64,000 bases of DNA from Echinicola arenosa. Its GTDB lineage: Bacteria; Bacteroidota; Bacteroidia; Cytophagales; Cyclobacteriaceae. The stretch spans positions 124,001-188,000 of the forward strand of contig NZ_JACYTQ010000004.1 of the NCBI RefSeq assembly GCF_014841125.1, given 5' to 3'. Each line of letters starts with the position of its first letter. Within the stretch, counting starts at the first letter, position 1. The notes under the pieces are model-generated. The model ran no database searches and was not told where the DNA came from. It worked only from the letters and a program-made list of their open reading frames with translations. Of the stretch, positions 42,852 to 51,879 are shown one piece after another. The position numbers and the translations under genes were made by a program.

Positions 42852-43430
42852 TTATTTCAACAAAAACACGGTTAAACTTCTTGGACCGTGGGCACCGATA
42901 ACCAGCGACTGTTCTATATCAGCTGTTTTGGAAGGTCCTGCTATAAAAACACCATAGCCCGGTGCGGATACATTTACTTGGTCGTAAGCTTGATGCATAT
43001 TGGTCAGTAACGTATTTTCCTTCAGAATGATGATTAAGTGTTGGGCGATAAAAGGCAACACACGATGAACGACATTTTCTTCCGGCATCCAAATAGCTCC
43101 ATTTTCAGCCACCCCCAATTCTCCTTTAAGAATAGCCAATTCGACATGTTCTAGGTCATGAGGATCGGAAATTTGCTGTACATCGACATTCCCCTTTATT
43201 CCATCCACCAAAGAAGCAATCAGTTGATCCTCGGCAAAGTTTTCTGAAATGTGTTGTTGGACTTGTTCTAAGGAACCCGCTTCGATTAATTTTCCTCCAT
43301 TTCCTGAAAGGCCTTTCTGGTACTTCTCCACCAAATCAGGTTGGTCAGGAAAGTTCAGTAAAGCAGGTAAAGGTGTTTCTGATGGCTTATTCTTTTGAAT
43401 TGCTGCTAATATTGCTGCTTTACTGCTCAT
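42852..43430 (-). CDS. lutC: LutC-like lactate utilization protein (LUD domain)
   Basis: A 192-residue LUD-domain protein of the three-part L-lactate dehydrogenase complex. The conserved core is visible: ANTLLTNM-type strands, VELAILKGELGVAENGAIW, MPEENVVHRVLPF and GAHGPRSLTVFLL at the C-terminus. It overlaps the last four bases of lutB, the usual sign of translational coupling. LutC is needed for the LutA/B complex; its exact chemistry is not known. Confidence 0.9.
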   Translation of the reverse strand: MSSKAAILAAIQKNKPSETPLPALLNFPDQPDLVEKYQKGLSGNGGKLIEAGSLEQVQQHISENFAEDQLIASLVDGIKGNVDVQQISDPHDLEHVELAILKGELGVAENGAIWMPEENVVHRVLPFIAQHLIIILKENTLLTNMHQAYDQVNVSAPGYGVFIAGPSKTADIEQSLVIGAHGPRSLTVFLLK

Positions 43431-44800
43431 GATTTTCTGTTTTTCTTATACCACTCTTTGAAACTTTCCTTGGGCACCTGAGGTAAATCCCTATGTTTTC
43501 CCCATACATTGATGCTACTGTACACCAAGCTGTCAGGAGTGATCCTGAGGGCTGTCCGGGCCATCTTTCCAGCTAAGTCATACAGAACTGGTTTGCCAAA
43601 TGTCACACCGGCTACTTTCATGGCCAATTTCTTACTGGCATCCACATCCGTGTTTTCCGTAATTACTTGTCGCCACTTGTAAAGCTGCTCATGGATATTG
43701 ATCTTAACAGGGCAGACGTCTGAGCAAGAGCCACATAGGGTGGAGGCAAATGGTAAGGTACTGTATTTTTTTAGGTCCTTGCCTGGGGAAAGGATGGAGC
43801 CTATTGGGCCAGGAACTGTGGAGTTGTAGCTATAGCCACCGCTTCTTCTGTAAATCGGGCAAGTATTCATACAGGCCCCGCAGCGAATACACTTGAGGGA
43901 GTTTTTGAAGTCTTCCCTGCCCAACTGTTCCGTTCGGCCATTGTCCACCAAGATAATATACATCTTTTTCCCTTGGGCAGGTCGGTGGAAATGGGAAGAA
44001 TAGTTGGTGATACTTTGTCCGGTGGCACTGCGTGCCAAAAGTCGTAGAAAAACACCAAGGTCAGCAGCTCGAGGAATCAGCTTTTCTATTCCCATGCAAG
44101 CAATGTGTATATCTGCTAAGTGCGTGCCCATATCGGCATTACCTTCGTTGGTACAGACTACAAAACCGCCTGTTTCCGCTATGCCGAAGTTGACTCCTGT
44201 GATGGCGGCATTGGCCTCAATGAATTTTTTTCTAAGGTGCTGCCGGGCAGCTTCAGTAAGGTATTTGGGGTCGCTGGCACCTTCCTGTGTACCTATGTGC
44301 TTGTGGAAGATCTCTCCAATATCCTGTTTTTTAAGGTGGATGGCAGGTAGGACAATATGACTCGGAGCTTGCTTGGCAAACTGGATGATTCGCTCTCCGA
44401 GGTCCGTATCCACTACTTCATAGCCTTTGTCTTCCAAGTAATGGTTCAAGCCACATTCTTCCGTAAGGATAGACTTGCTTTTGACAATATTGGCGACCTT
44501 ATTTTCTTGAAGAATCCGGTAAACGTGGTCATTGTGTTCCTTGGCATCTTTTGCCCAAAGCACCTCTACCCCATTGGCCAATGCATTGGACTCAAATTGT
44601 TCCAAAAGCTCTCCTAAGTGGGAAAGTACATAGTTTTTGGCGGCGGAGGCAGTGTCTCTGAGGGTCTCCCATTCAGGAATTCCTTGAGCAGATAAATCCC
44701 TTTTTTGGCGCACATGCCAAAGGGTCTCATCATGCCAATGGGTTCTGGCGTCATCTTTTATAAATTCTTCCGCTGCTTGAGCGTGGGTATGTCCTTTCAT
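43427..44800 (-). CDS. lutB: LutB: iron-sulfur subunit of L-lactate dehydrogenase
   Basis: A 457-residue iron-sulfur protein. The N-terminal two thirds is a LUD domain (SKSILTEECGLNHYL, GVNFGIAETGGFVVCTNEGN), and the C-terminus carries two cysteine groups typical of 2x[4Fe-4S]: CIRCGACMNTCP and CGSCSDVCP with its KINIHEQ continuation. It is cytoplasmic and likely membrane-associated, passing electrons from lactate to quinone via LutA. It lies between lutA (6 bases upstream) and lutC (overlap 4 bases). Confidence 0.94.
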   Translation of the reverse strand: MKGHTHAQAAEEFIKDDARTHWHDETLWHVRQKRDLSAQGIPEWETLRDTASAAKNYVLSHLGELLEQFESNALANGVEVLWAKDAKEHNDHVYRILQENKVANIVKSKSILTEECGLNHYLEDKGYEVVDTDLGERIIQFAKQAPSHIVLPAIHLKKQDIGEIFHKHIGTQEGASDPKYLTEAARQHLRKKFIEANAAITGVNFGIAETGGFVVCTNEGNADMGTHLADIHIACMGIEKLIPRAADLGVFLRLLARSATGQSITNYSSHFHRPAQGKKMYIILVDNGRTEQLGREDFKNSLKCIRCGACMNTCPIYRRSGGYSYNSTVPGPIGSILSPGKDLKKYSTLPFASTLCGSCSDVCPVKINIHEQLYKWRQVITENTDVDASKKLAMKVAGVTFGKPVLYDLAGKMARTALRITPDSLVYSSINVWGKHRDLPQVPKESFKEWYKKNRKS

Positions 44801-44806
44801 AATTGG

Positions 44807-45532
44807 TTATTTCACGGGGTTCCCATTAAGGATTTCAGCAATGTGCATGACTTTTATTGGGCTTTTTTGGCGTGTTAGCAGGCCCTGCAAATGCATGAGA
44901 CAGGACATGTCTGCGCCTGTCAAGACTTCTACTCCGTTCTTTTGGTGGTCCGCAATGCGGTCATTGCCCATAGTGATGGAGACGGCCTCCTCTGCCACGG
45001 CAAATGTTCCTCCAAAGCCGCAGCATTCATCTTTTCTGTCCAACTCCACCATTTCAATGCCCTTGACCTTGTTCAAAAGAGAAAGGGGCTTATTGAATTC
45101 AGGGTCCATTCTTTCTGAACATTTAGCCAACCTTAATCCCCGAAGTCCGTGGCAAGAAGAATGGAAGCCTACTTTATGCGGAAAACTGGAAACAATATCT
45201 TTGACTTTGAGCACATCTGTCAAAAATTCACATAGTTCGTAAATCTGTGGAGTCTTATCGTCTTTGGGCAGTACATGATCTTTAACATGAAGGGTACAGC
45301 TCCCGGATGGGGCAACGATATAGTCAAAGTGACCGAAGTTTTTCATAAAGAGGTCAGCAGATTCTTTACCGTAACGTTCATAACCTGAGTTGGCCATTGG
45401 TTGGCCACAACAAGTTTGAGAAAGTGGATAATCCACTTCGACATTATACTTCTCCAATAATTCCAAGCTTGCCTTGGCCACGTCAGGGTAAAACTGATCA
45501 ACGTAGCAAGGTATAAATAGTCCTACACGCAT
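44807..45532 (-). CDS. lutA: LutA: (Fe-S)-binding CCG-domain lactate dehydrogenase subunit
   Basis: A 241-residue protein of two CCG domains, the LutA/GlpC type: CGQP in the first repeat (PLSQTCCGQPMANSG), FHSSCHGLRGLR between them, and KDECCGFGGTFAVAEEAVS in the second. I chose the ATG at 45530-45532 (MRVGLFIPCYVDQFYP), which gives the conserved N-terminus; a Met five codons upstream is in frame. First gene of lutABC, which converts L-lactate to pyruvate. The divergent GH31 and rhamnose genes make lactate as a product. Confidence 0.93.
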   Translation of the reverse strand: MRVGLFIPCYVDQFYPDVAKASLELLEKYNVEVDYPLSQTCCGQPMANSGYERYGKESADLFMKNFGHFDYIVAPSGSCTLHVKDHVLPKDDKTPQIYELCEFLTDVLKVKDIVSSFPHKVGFHSSCHGLRGLRLAKCSERMDPEFNKPLSLLNKVKGIEMVELDRKDECCGFGGTFAVAEEAVSITMGNDRIADHQKNGVEVLTGADMSCLMHLQGLLTRQKSPIKVMHIAEILNGNPVK

Positions 45533-45559
45533 AGTTATGTATTTCAAAATCCCAATTTA

Positions 45560-45569
45560 CTGTCGACAG
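45560..45569. promoter_or_regulatory. Palindrome CTGTCGACAG in the lutA/GH31 intergenic region
   Basis: A perfect 10-base palindrome, 28 bases upstream of lutA, in the 208-base gap shared by the divergent GH31 gene. Possible operator; no matching copy was noticed elsewhere in the window. Confidence 0.2.
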
Positions 45570-45740
45570 CTTAGCTATTCATCCTGCACCATACTGTTTT
45601 TGGCGCACCCATCATGCAGGTAAGTAAAGTACACCAAAAAGGGATTAAAAGGTTAAATTTCCTGCTCGGTCTGTATAATCAAAAGCAAACCATTAGATAA
45701 AGTTACCTTAAATAACCCAAAATTATCAATTTATAGCTTC

Positions 45741-48209
45741 ATGAATATTAAACATTTCTTTGCAGCTTTTTTCATTTTCTTCACCACGCTAGGCCTTTCA
45801 CTTGGTCAAACTGGCTCCGGTGATTTGTCAAAAGACAAAAACAGCTACCTGATCCGTTCTGCTTCGCAAACCCTGAAATTGGAATTTTATTCTCCTGAGA
45901 TCCTACGCATCAGGTGTGTGTGGGACAAAGCGTTTGAAAATGAATACTCCTATATGTTAAAGAAACAGGATTGGGAGCCTATTCCTGTAAAAGTAGAAGA
46001 AAGTAATGATGACTTTGTTTTTGAGACAGAAAGAATGACTGTGATGGTGGATAAAGAGACTTTCCAGCTTTCGATATATGATGAGCATGGAAATTTACTT
46101 TCTGGAGAAAAGGGAGAAGTGGCGAGCGGAGGCGCTTATCAGGAGGGAAGTACAGTAGGAACTACAAAAACCTTGTCTCCTGATGAACATTTCTTTGGCT
46201 TTGGCGAGCGGATGGACTTCTTGGACCGACGGGGAAAGCAGGTGGATCTGAATGTAGGAAGGGGCTTGGGTAGGCCTCATATTGTTGGAGCTTACAATGT
46301 TTTGGAAGCCAACTATTCACCGGTTCCATTTTTTATGAGTACCAAAGGGTATGGGATTTTTTTTCATAATTCTTACGCAACTCACTGGGATATGGGGGCT
46401 AGCATGCCCCAAGCTTTGCGCTTTGAAGCTGAAGGAGGGGAACTTGATTATTTCTTTATGTATGGCCCTGATTTCTCCAAAATCCTATACCACTACACTG
46501 ATCTGACGGGGAGATCTCCCTTGTTGCCTCGTTTTGCACATGGTTTGCACGTGGGTACTTACAGTGGAGGTACTTGGGGGCATGAGGAAATGACTTCCAC
46601 GCATTATGTGGTAGCTTTGGCACAAAAATACAGAGAGAAAGGAATTCCATTTGATGTGCTTCACTTGGATTCTACATGGAGAATGTTCGGTAAAAATGGA
46701 GGTAGTGGGGCGACTTCCTTTGAGTGGAGGGAAACTTTTAAAGATCCCAAAAGCATGTTTGATAGCCTGTATGCTATGGATGTGAACATGGTAGGACTCC
46801 ATGTCAGGCCACGGTTCGATAATGGAAATTACCTCAATTTATTGGACCAGGCCAGAGAAAAAGGACATGTTTATCCAGAAGACCATAACCTAGGGGAGTT
46901 TGTAAATGTCTTTGACCAAGCATCAGTTGATTGGTGGTGGGACAATGGTGTGATGCGGATTGCTGAAATAGGGGCCATGTTTCTCAAAACGGACGAAGGC
47001 AGTGCTTTTGGTAGAAAGGCCAATGAAAGCAACAAAACAGGTCCAACAAGTGAGCGAGCAGTCCGGTTGCACAATGTATTTCCTGTCGCTTATGCAAAAG
47101 CCCCTTATGAGAAGTTTAAGGAATATAATGGGATGCGGGGGATGAACCATACCCGAGAAGGTTATGCTGGGATTCAGCGCTATCCATTTATTTGGGCAGG
47201 AGATTGGCCCAGTGAATGGCAGTATTTTGGGCCTGTGATCAAAGCAGGAATTAATATTGGGATGTCCGGAGTAGGATACTGGTCACACAATATGGGGGGA
47301 TTTGAGCATCAAGCAGACCCTGAGCTGTTTGCCAGGTGGGTACAGTTTGGTATGTTTAGCCCTATAGCCCATGTGTTTGGAATGGATCATCCCGGTTATA
47401 AGGAACCCTGGAATTATGGTGAGAAAGCGGAGGAAATCTTTACAAAATATGATAAATTAAGGTATCGGTTGATCCCTTACATTTACAGTACGGCTTTTCA
47501 GCAATACCAAACTGGCAAGCCTATTATGAGGGCATTGGTATTGGAGCATCAAGATGATTATAATACCTATGATATAGGTGATCAATATTATTTTGGAGAC
47601 CAAATGATAGTGTGCCCCGTACTGACCAAGGAAGCCCAGACAAGAACGGTTTACTTGCCAGAGGGCACTTGGTATGACTACTGGGATGGAACGCCATATG
47701 AAGGCAAACAGTATTATAACATCGTGACTCCTCTGGAAAAACTGCCCGTTTTTGTGAAAGCTGGAGCGATCATTCCGATGCAGGAAGCGGTGGCCTTTGA
47801 CAACAAGGAAAATTATGGAGACATTACCTTGGAGGTGTTTCCAGGTAGGGATGCAGTATTTTATTTGTTTGAGGATGATGGAGTTTCAGAAAAGTACATG
47901 GAGGGGGTTTATGCTCAAACGACAATTTCTACCCACCAAAGGGCTGAAAATCTGGAGATAAAAATCAGCGCATCCGAAGGGAAGTTTGATCCAGGGGTGA
48001 GAAATTATATTTTGAAACTCCATTTGGATAGCATCCCTCAAACTGTTTTGGTCAGTGGAAAGGATTTGCCCATGATCTCAATTGATTCCGTGCACTCAGG
48101 CCAAAAGGGTTGGCATTATGATGAAGCAGGGAAAGTCCTGTGGACTGTTTCAGAGAAAGTGCCAGAAGATGTTTTGACCTTTCTAATTAAACAGTTTAAT
48201 GATAATTAA
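45741..48209 (+). CDS. GH31 family glycoside hydrolase
   Basis: A secreted alpha-glycosidase: 822 residues with a signal peptide (cleavage after LSLG-Q). The order is N-terminal beta-sandwich (Gal-mutarotase-like), (beta/alpha)8 catalytic barrel and C-terminal beta domains. Catalytic Asp418 lies in FLKTDEGSAFG (nucleophile), and WAGDWPSEWQYFG holds the acid/base Asp region. GH31 includes alpha-glucosidases, alpha-xylosidases and sulfoquinovosidases; the KTDEG motif differs from the WxDMNE of alpha-glucosidases, so specificity is open. It precedes the rhamnose genes and might supply sugars to them, but this is only context. Confidence 0.88.
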   Translation: MNIKHFFAAFFIFFTTLGLSLGQTGSGDLSKDKNSYLIRSASQTLKLEFYSPEILRIRCVWDKAFENEYSYMLKKQDWEPIPVKVEESNDDFVFETERMTVMVDKETFQLSIYDEHGNLLSGEKGEVASGGAYQEGSTVGTTKTLSPDEHFFGFGERMDFLDRRGKQVDLNVGRGLGRPHIVGAYNVLEANYSPVPFFMSTKGYGIFFHNSYATHWDMGASMPQALRFEAEGGELDYFFMYGPDFSKILYHYTDLTGRSPLLPRFAHGLHVGTYSGGTWGHEEMTSTHYVVALAQKYREKGIPFDVLHLDSTWRMFGKNGGSGATSFEWRETFKDPKSMFDSLYAMDVNMVGLHVRPRFDNGNYLNLLDQAREKGHVYPEDHNLGEFVNVFDQASVDWWWDNGVMRIAEIGAMFLKTDEGSAFGRKANESNKTGPTSERAVRLHNVFPVAYAKAPYEKFKEYNGMRGMNHTREGYAGIQRYPFIWAGDWPSEWQYFGPVIKAGINIGMSGVGYWSHNMGGFEHQADPELFARWVQFGMFSPIAHVFGMDHPGYKEPWNYGEKAEEIFTKYDKLRYRLIPYIYSTAFQQYQTGKPIMRALVLEHQDDYNTYDIGDQYYFGDQMIVCPVLTKEAQTRTVYLPEGTWYDYWDGTPYEGKQYYNIVTPLEKLPVFVKAGAIIPMQEAVAFDNKENYGDITLEVFPGRDAVFYLFEDDGVSEKYMEGVYAQTTISTHQRAENLEIKISASEGKFDPGVRNYILKLHLDSIPQTVLVSGKDLPMISIDSVHSGQKGWHYDEAGKVLWTVSEKVPEDVLTFLIKQFNDN

Positions 48210-48319
48210 GCTGCTTTTTGTCTCGATTTCATCAGTACACAACAGGACAGTATTTATGAAATTAAAAAATAAATTCGCTAGTATATACTTCAAACCTGTA
48301 ATTAAAAAAACTAATCATA

Positions 48320-50428
48320 ATGAGCACATTAGAGAGAACATTTAAGCATGTGAATTACCTCTGGGATGACCAAAAGGCCCAGGAACTACAAGGGGATGAA
48401 GTGGCCCTTTTGATCTACCGGTCAAACATTTTGGGTGCTGACCTTCGGATTACCAACTATGGTGGAGGAAATACCAGCTGCAAGACCATGGAAACAGACC
48501 CTTTGACCAAAAAGGAAACTGAAGTGATGTGGGTAAAAGGTTCTGGTGGAGACATCGGGACTTTGAAAAAGAGCGGACTTGCAGGACTATATGTAGAGAA
48601 ATTACATGCCCTGAAAAACGTATACAGGGGTTTGGAGTTTGAAGATGAGATGGTAGGTCTTTTCAATCATTGCATTTATGATTTGGACTCAAAGGCTCCA
48701 TCCATTGATACCCCATTGCACGCTTTTTTGCCTTTCAAGCATATTGACCACCTACATCCAGACGCGGCGATTGCCATTGCTGCGGCAAAGGATGGCGAAA
48801 AAATCACCCAAGAGCTTTTTGAAGGACAGATTGCTTGGGTGCCTTGGCAAAGACCAGGATTTGACCTGGCCCTGCAATTGGAGAAAGCTTTGAATGAAAA
48901 CCCTGGCATCCGAGGAATCATGTTGGGTGGACATGGATTGTTTACGTGGGGGGGTACTGCTTACGAATGTTATATCAACAGTTTGGAGGTAATCGATAAG
49001 GCTTCCATCTATTTGGAAGAAAACTACGGTAAGGACCGTCCAGTATTTGGTGGTCAGAAAATTGAATCGTTGGTACCAGAAGCAAGGAAAGACCAAGCGG
49101 CCAAGATCGCTCCTGTATTGAGGGGCTTGGCTTCAGGGTATAATAGAATGGTGGGCCATTTTACCGATGATGAGCGAGTGTTGCAGTTTGCCAACAGTCA
49201 TGACCTGGAAAAGTTAGCTCCATTGGGAACCAGCTGCCCAGACCACTTCCTTAGAACAAAGATCAGACCTTTGGTATTGGATTTTCCAGCAGATGTTGAT
49301 CTGAGCAATGCGGAGGAAATCAAAGCCAAACTGGATAAAGATTTTGAAGAGTATAGGGCTTACTATACCAAATATTACGAAGACCACAAGCGTGACAACA
49401 GTCCTGCTATCAGAGATGCCAATCCGGTAATTATTTTATGGCCAGGTGTGGGGATGTTCTCCTATGCGAAGAACAAACAGACTGCACGTGTGGCCAGTGA
49501 GTTTTATATCAACGCCATCAATGTGATGCGTGGTGCTGAGGCGGTATCTGAATACGTTTCTTTGCCTTTGCAGGAAGCTTTTGATATTGAATATTGGTTG
49601 TTGGAAGAGGCAAAGCTTCAAAGAATGCCCAAAGAGCAACCACTTTCCAGAAAGATTGCTTTGGTGACTGGCGGTGCGGGCGGTATCGGAAAGGCTATCG
49701 CCGACAAATTGGCCAGTGAAGGCGCCTGTGTATTTATCACCGATATCAATCAGGATCGTCTAGATGAAGCAGTAGCTACTTATTCTAATGATGTAGGAGC
49801 AGGAGCCATCATGGATGTGACCAAGGGTGATGATATTGTCAAGGCACTAAAAGCAGCAACGCTGAAGTTTGGCGGAGTGGATATCATTGTGAACTGTGCA
49901 GGATTGGCCATTTCCAAACCGATCGAACAGACCACAGAAAAAGACTGGGATTTGCTTCAGGATATTTTGGTGAAAGGCCAGTTTGCCGTTTCCAAAGCTG
50001 CCGTGGAAATTATGAGAGAGCAAAAACTGGGTGGAGATATTATCAATATTGCCAGTAAGAATGCCCTGGTGTCAGGCCCTAACAATGTAGGCTATGGAAC
50101 AGCTAAAGCTGCCCAAGTCCACATGAGCAGGTTGTTGGCAGCGGAATTGGGCAAGGATAAAATCCGAGTAAATGTGGTGAATCCAGATGCGGTGATCGAA
50201 GGAAGCAAAATATGGGAAGGCGAATGGGCTGCAGGAAGAGCCAAAGCTTATGGAATCAAAGTAGAAGAATTACCAGCTTTCTATGCCAAGAGAACGATAT
50301 TGAACGAGATCATTGGTGTGGACGATATTGCTAACGGTGTATTCGCCTTTGTAGGTGGTGACCTAAGCAAATCAACAGGTAACATTCTCAATGTGGACGG
50401 TGGTGTAGCTGCTGCCTTTGTAAGATAA
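48320..50428 (+). CDS. Bifunctional rhamnulose-1-phosphate aldolase / L-lactaldehyde dehydrogenase
   Basis: A two-domain fusion of 702 residues. Residues 1 to about 420 are a class II (zinc) aldolase/adducin domain: LRITNYGGGNTSCKT, GHGLFTWGGTAYECY and the metal histidines near HAFLPFKHIDHLHPDA. Residues from about 440 are a short-chain dehydrogenase: VTGGAGGIGKAIA nucleotide site, IASKNAL and YGTAKAA with the Tyr-Lys pair. The fused enzyme cleaves rhamnulose-1-phosphate to DHAP and L-lactaldehyde and oxidises the latter to L-lactate. It is followed 3 bases later by the isomerase gene. Activity is inferred from the fusion and neighbourhood. Confidence 0.92.
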   Translation: MSTLERTFKHVNYLWDDQKAQELQGDEVALLIYRSNILGADLRITNYGGGNTSCKTMETDPLTKKETEVMWVKGSGGDIGTLKKSGLAGLYVEKLHALKNVYRGLEFEDEMVGLFNHCIYDLDSKAPSIDTPLHAFLPFKHIDHLHPDAAIAIAAAKDGEKITQELFEGQIAWVPWQRPGFDLALQLEKALNENPGIRGIMLGGHGLFTWGGTAYECYINSLEVIDKASIYLEENYGKDRPVFGGQKIESLVPEARKDQAAKIAPVLRGLASGYNRMVGHFTDDERVLQFANSHDLEKLAPLGTSCPDHFLRTKIRPLVLDFPADVDLSNAEEIKAKLDKDFEEYRAYYTKYYEDHKRDNSPAIRDANPVIILWPGVGMFSYAKNKQTARVASEFYINAINVMRGAEAVSEYVSLPLQEAFDIEYWLLEEAKLQRMPKEQPLSRKIALVTGGAGGIGKAIADKLASEGACVFITDINQDRLDEAVATYSNDVGAGAIMDVTKGDDIVKALKAATLKFGGVDIIVNCAGLAISKPIEQTTEKDWDLLQDILVKGQFAVSKAAVEIMREQKLGGDIINIASKNALVSGPNNVGYGTAKAAQVHMSRLLAAELGKDKIRVNVVNPDAVIEGSKIWEGEWAAGRAKAYGIKVEELPAFYAKRTILNEIIGVDDIANGVFAFVGGDLSKSTGNILNVDGGVAAAFVR

Positions 50429-50430
50429 TT

Positions 50431-51714
50431 ATGCGTTTAGATCAACAAAAAATAAATCAAGTGAATGACCAGACTCTCTCGGAACATCGGGAGAGTTTTG
50501 ATCATTTGTCCAAAGTACTTGGCCGAAAAGACGTCGATGCGAATAGCATAATCGGTAAATTGAAAGAATTCCAAGTGGCCATTCCTAGCTGGGCCTTAGG
50601 GACTGGAGGAACCCGGTTTGGCCGTTTTTCTGGTGGAGGTGAGCCTGGTACCTTGGAGGACAAAATATCAGATGTAGGGTTGCTTCACCAGTTAAGTCAG
50701 TCTGCAGGGTCCATATCATTGCATATTCCTTGGGATATTCCAGAAGATGTGGAAGCTATTAAGCAACTGGCTGATAGTTATGGGTTGCTGTTTGATGCGG
50801 TTAACTCCAATACCTTTCAGGATCAGCCGGATCAAAAGCTATCCTATAAGTTTGGTTCGCTTTGCCATGTGGACAAAGCCGTTCGTCAACAGGCCATTGA
50901 CCATAATTTGGAGGTGGTGAAATATGGAGAAGCTTTAGGTTCCAAATCACTGACCGTTTGGTTGGCGGATGGGTCTTCTTTTCCTGGACAGCTGAACTTT
51001 AAAAAGGCTTTCCAAAGAACTTTGGAGTCTTTGCAAGCCATCTATGCGGGCATGCCTTCCGATTGGAAAATGTTTGTAGAATACAAGCCTTACGAGCCAA
51101 ATTTCTATTCTACGGTGATCCAGGATTGGGGATCTTCGCACATGTTGGCAGATAAGTTGGGCGAGAGGGCTTTTAGCTTGGTGGATTTAGGGCACCATTT
51201 GCCCAATACCAATATTGAACAGATTGTTGCTACCTTAATGATGGTCGGTAAGTTGGGCGGATTTCATTTCAATGACTCCAAGTATGGGGATGATGATGTG
51301 ACGGTTGGCTCATTAAAGCCTTATCAGCTGTTTTTGATCTTTAATGAACTGGTGGATGGCATGGAAGACCCCACTTCTAATAATCCATACCCGGCTTGGA
51401 TGATTGATGCTAGCCATAATTTGAAGGATCCATTGGAGGATTTACTACAATCTTTAGAGGCCATCAAAATTGCTTACGCACAAGCTATGTTGGTGGATCG
51501 AGCGGCTTTAGAGGAAGCAAGGGAAAATAATGATCCCACATTGGCACAGGAAATCCTTCAGGCTGCTTACAGAACGGATGTGCGTCCACTATTGGCTCAA
51601 GCAAGGTTGCAAGCTGGAGGGGCTTTGGATCCCATTGGAACTTTTAGAAGATTGAATGTCCGTAAGGAACTGATTGCAGCACGGGGTGCTAAAACCGTTT
51701 CAACAGGACTTTAA
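50431..51714 (+). CDS. rhaI: L-rhamnose isomerase (RhaI type)
   Basis: A 427-residue TIM-barrel sugar isomerase converting L-rhamnose to L-rhamnulose. The C-terminal AxxxRTDVRPLLAQAR region and GALDPIGTFR are typical of the non-E. coli RhaI group. Metal-binding residues lie in FVEYKPYEPNF, GHHLPNTNIEQ and GGFHFNDSKYGDDD. It starts 3 bases after the aldolase/dehydrogenase stop, so they are one transcript. Confidence 0.92.
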   Translation: MRLDQQKINQVNDQTLSEHRESFDHLSKVLGRKDVDANSIIGKLKEFQVAIPSWALGTGGTRFGRFSGGGEPGTLEDKISDVGLLHQLSQSAGSISLHIPWDIPEDVEAIKQLADSYGLLFDAVNSNTFQDQPDQKLSYKFGSLCHVDKAVRQQAIDHNLEVVKYGEALGSKSLTVWLADGSSFPGQLNFKKAFQRTLESLQAIYAGMPSDWKMFVEYKPYEPNFYSTVIQDWGSSHMLADKLGERAFSLVDLGHHLPNTNIEQIVATLMMVGKLGGFHFNDSKYGDDDVTVGSLKPYQLFLIFNELVDGMEDPTSNNPYPAWMIDASHNLKDPLEDLLQSLEAIKIAYAQAMLVDRAALEEARENNDPTLAQEILQAAYRTDVRPLLAQARLQAGGALDPIGTFRRLNVRKELIAARGAKTVSTGL

Positions 51715-51794
51715 ATTATTCTTGAAGGTAGGATTGCTGTACTACACGTCCATTTAAGAACCATTACAACTCAATTACATTTATTTTTGGTACG

Positions 51795-51830
51795 AAGTCC
51801 ATTCTTTAGGGTTTAATAAGGAATGGACTT
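51795..51830 (+). promoter_or_regulatory. Intercistronic hairpin between isomerase and kinase genes
   Basis: AAGTCCATTC (51795-51804) and GAATGGACTT (51821-51830) form a perfect 10-base stem with a 16-base loop. No T run follows (TAGTACTG), so it is not a normal terminator; it may be a processing or attenuation hairpin before the kinase gene, 50 bases from the start codon. Confidence 0.45.
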
Positions 51831-51879
51831 TAGTACTGAATGTTTGTTCTGTGTGGAAAGAACATAAATCCAATTGCCC

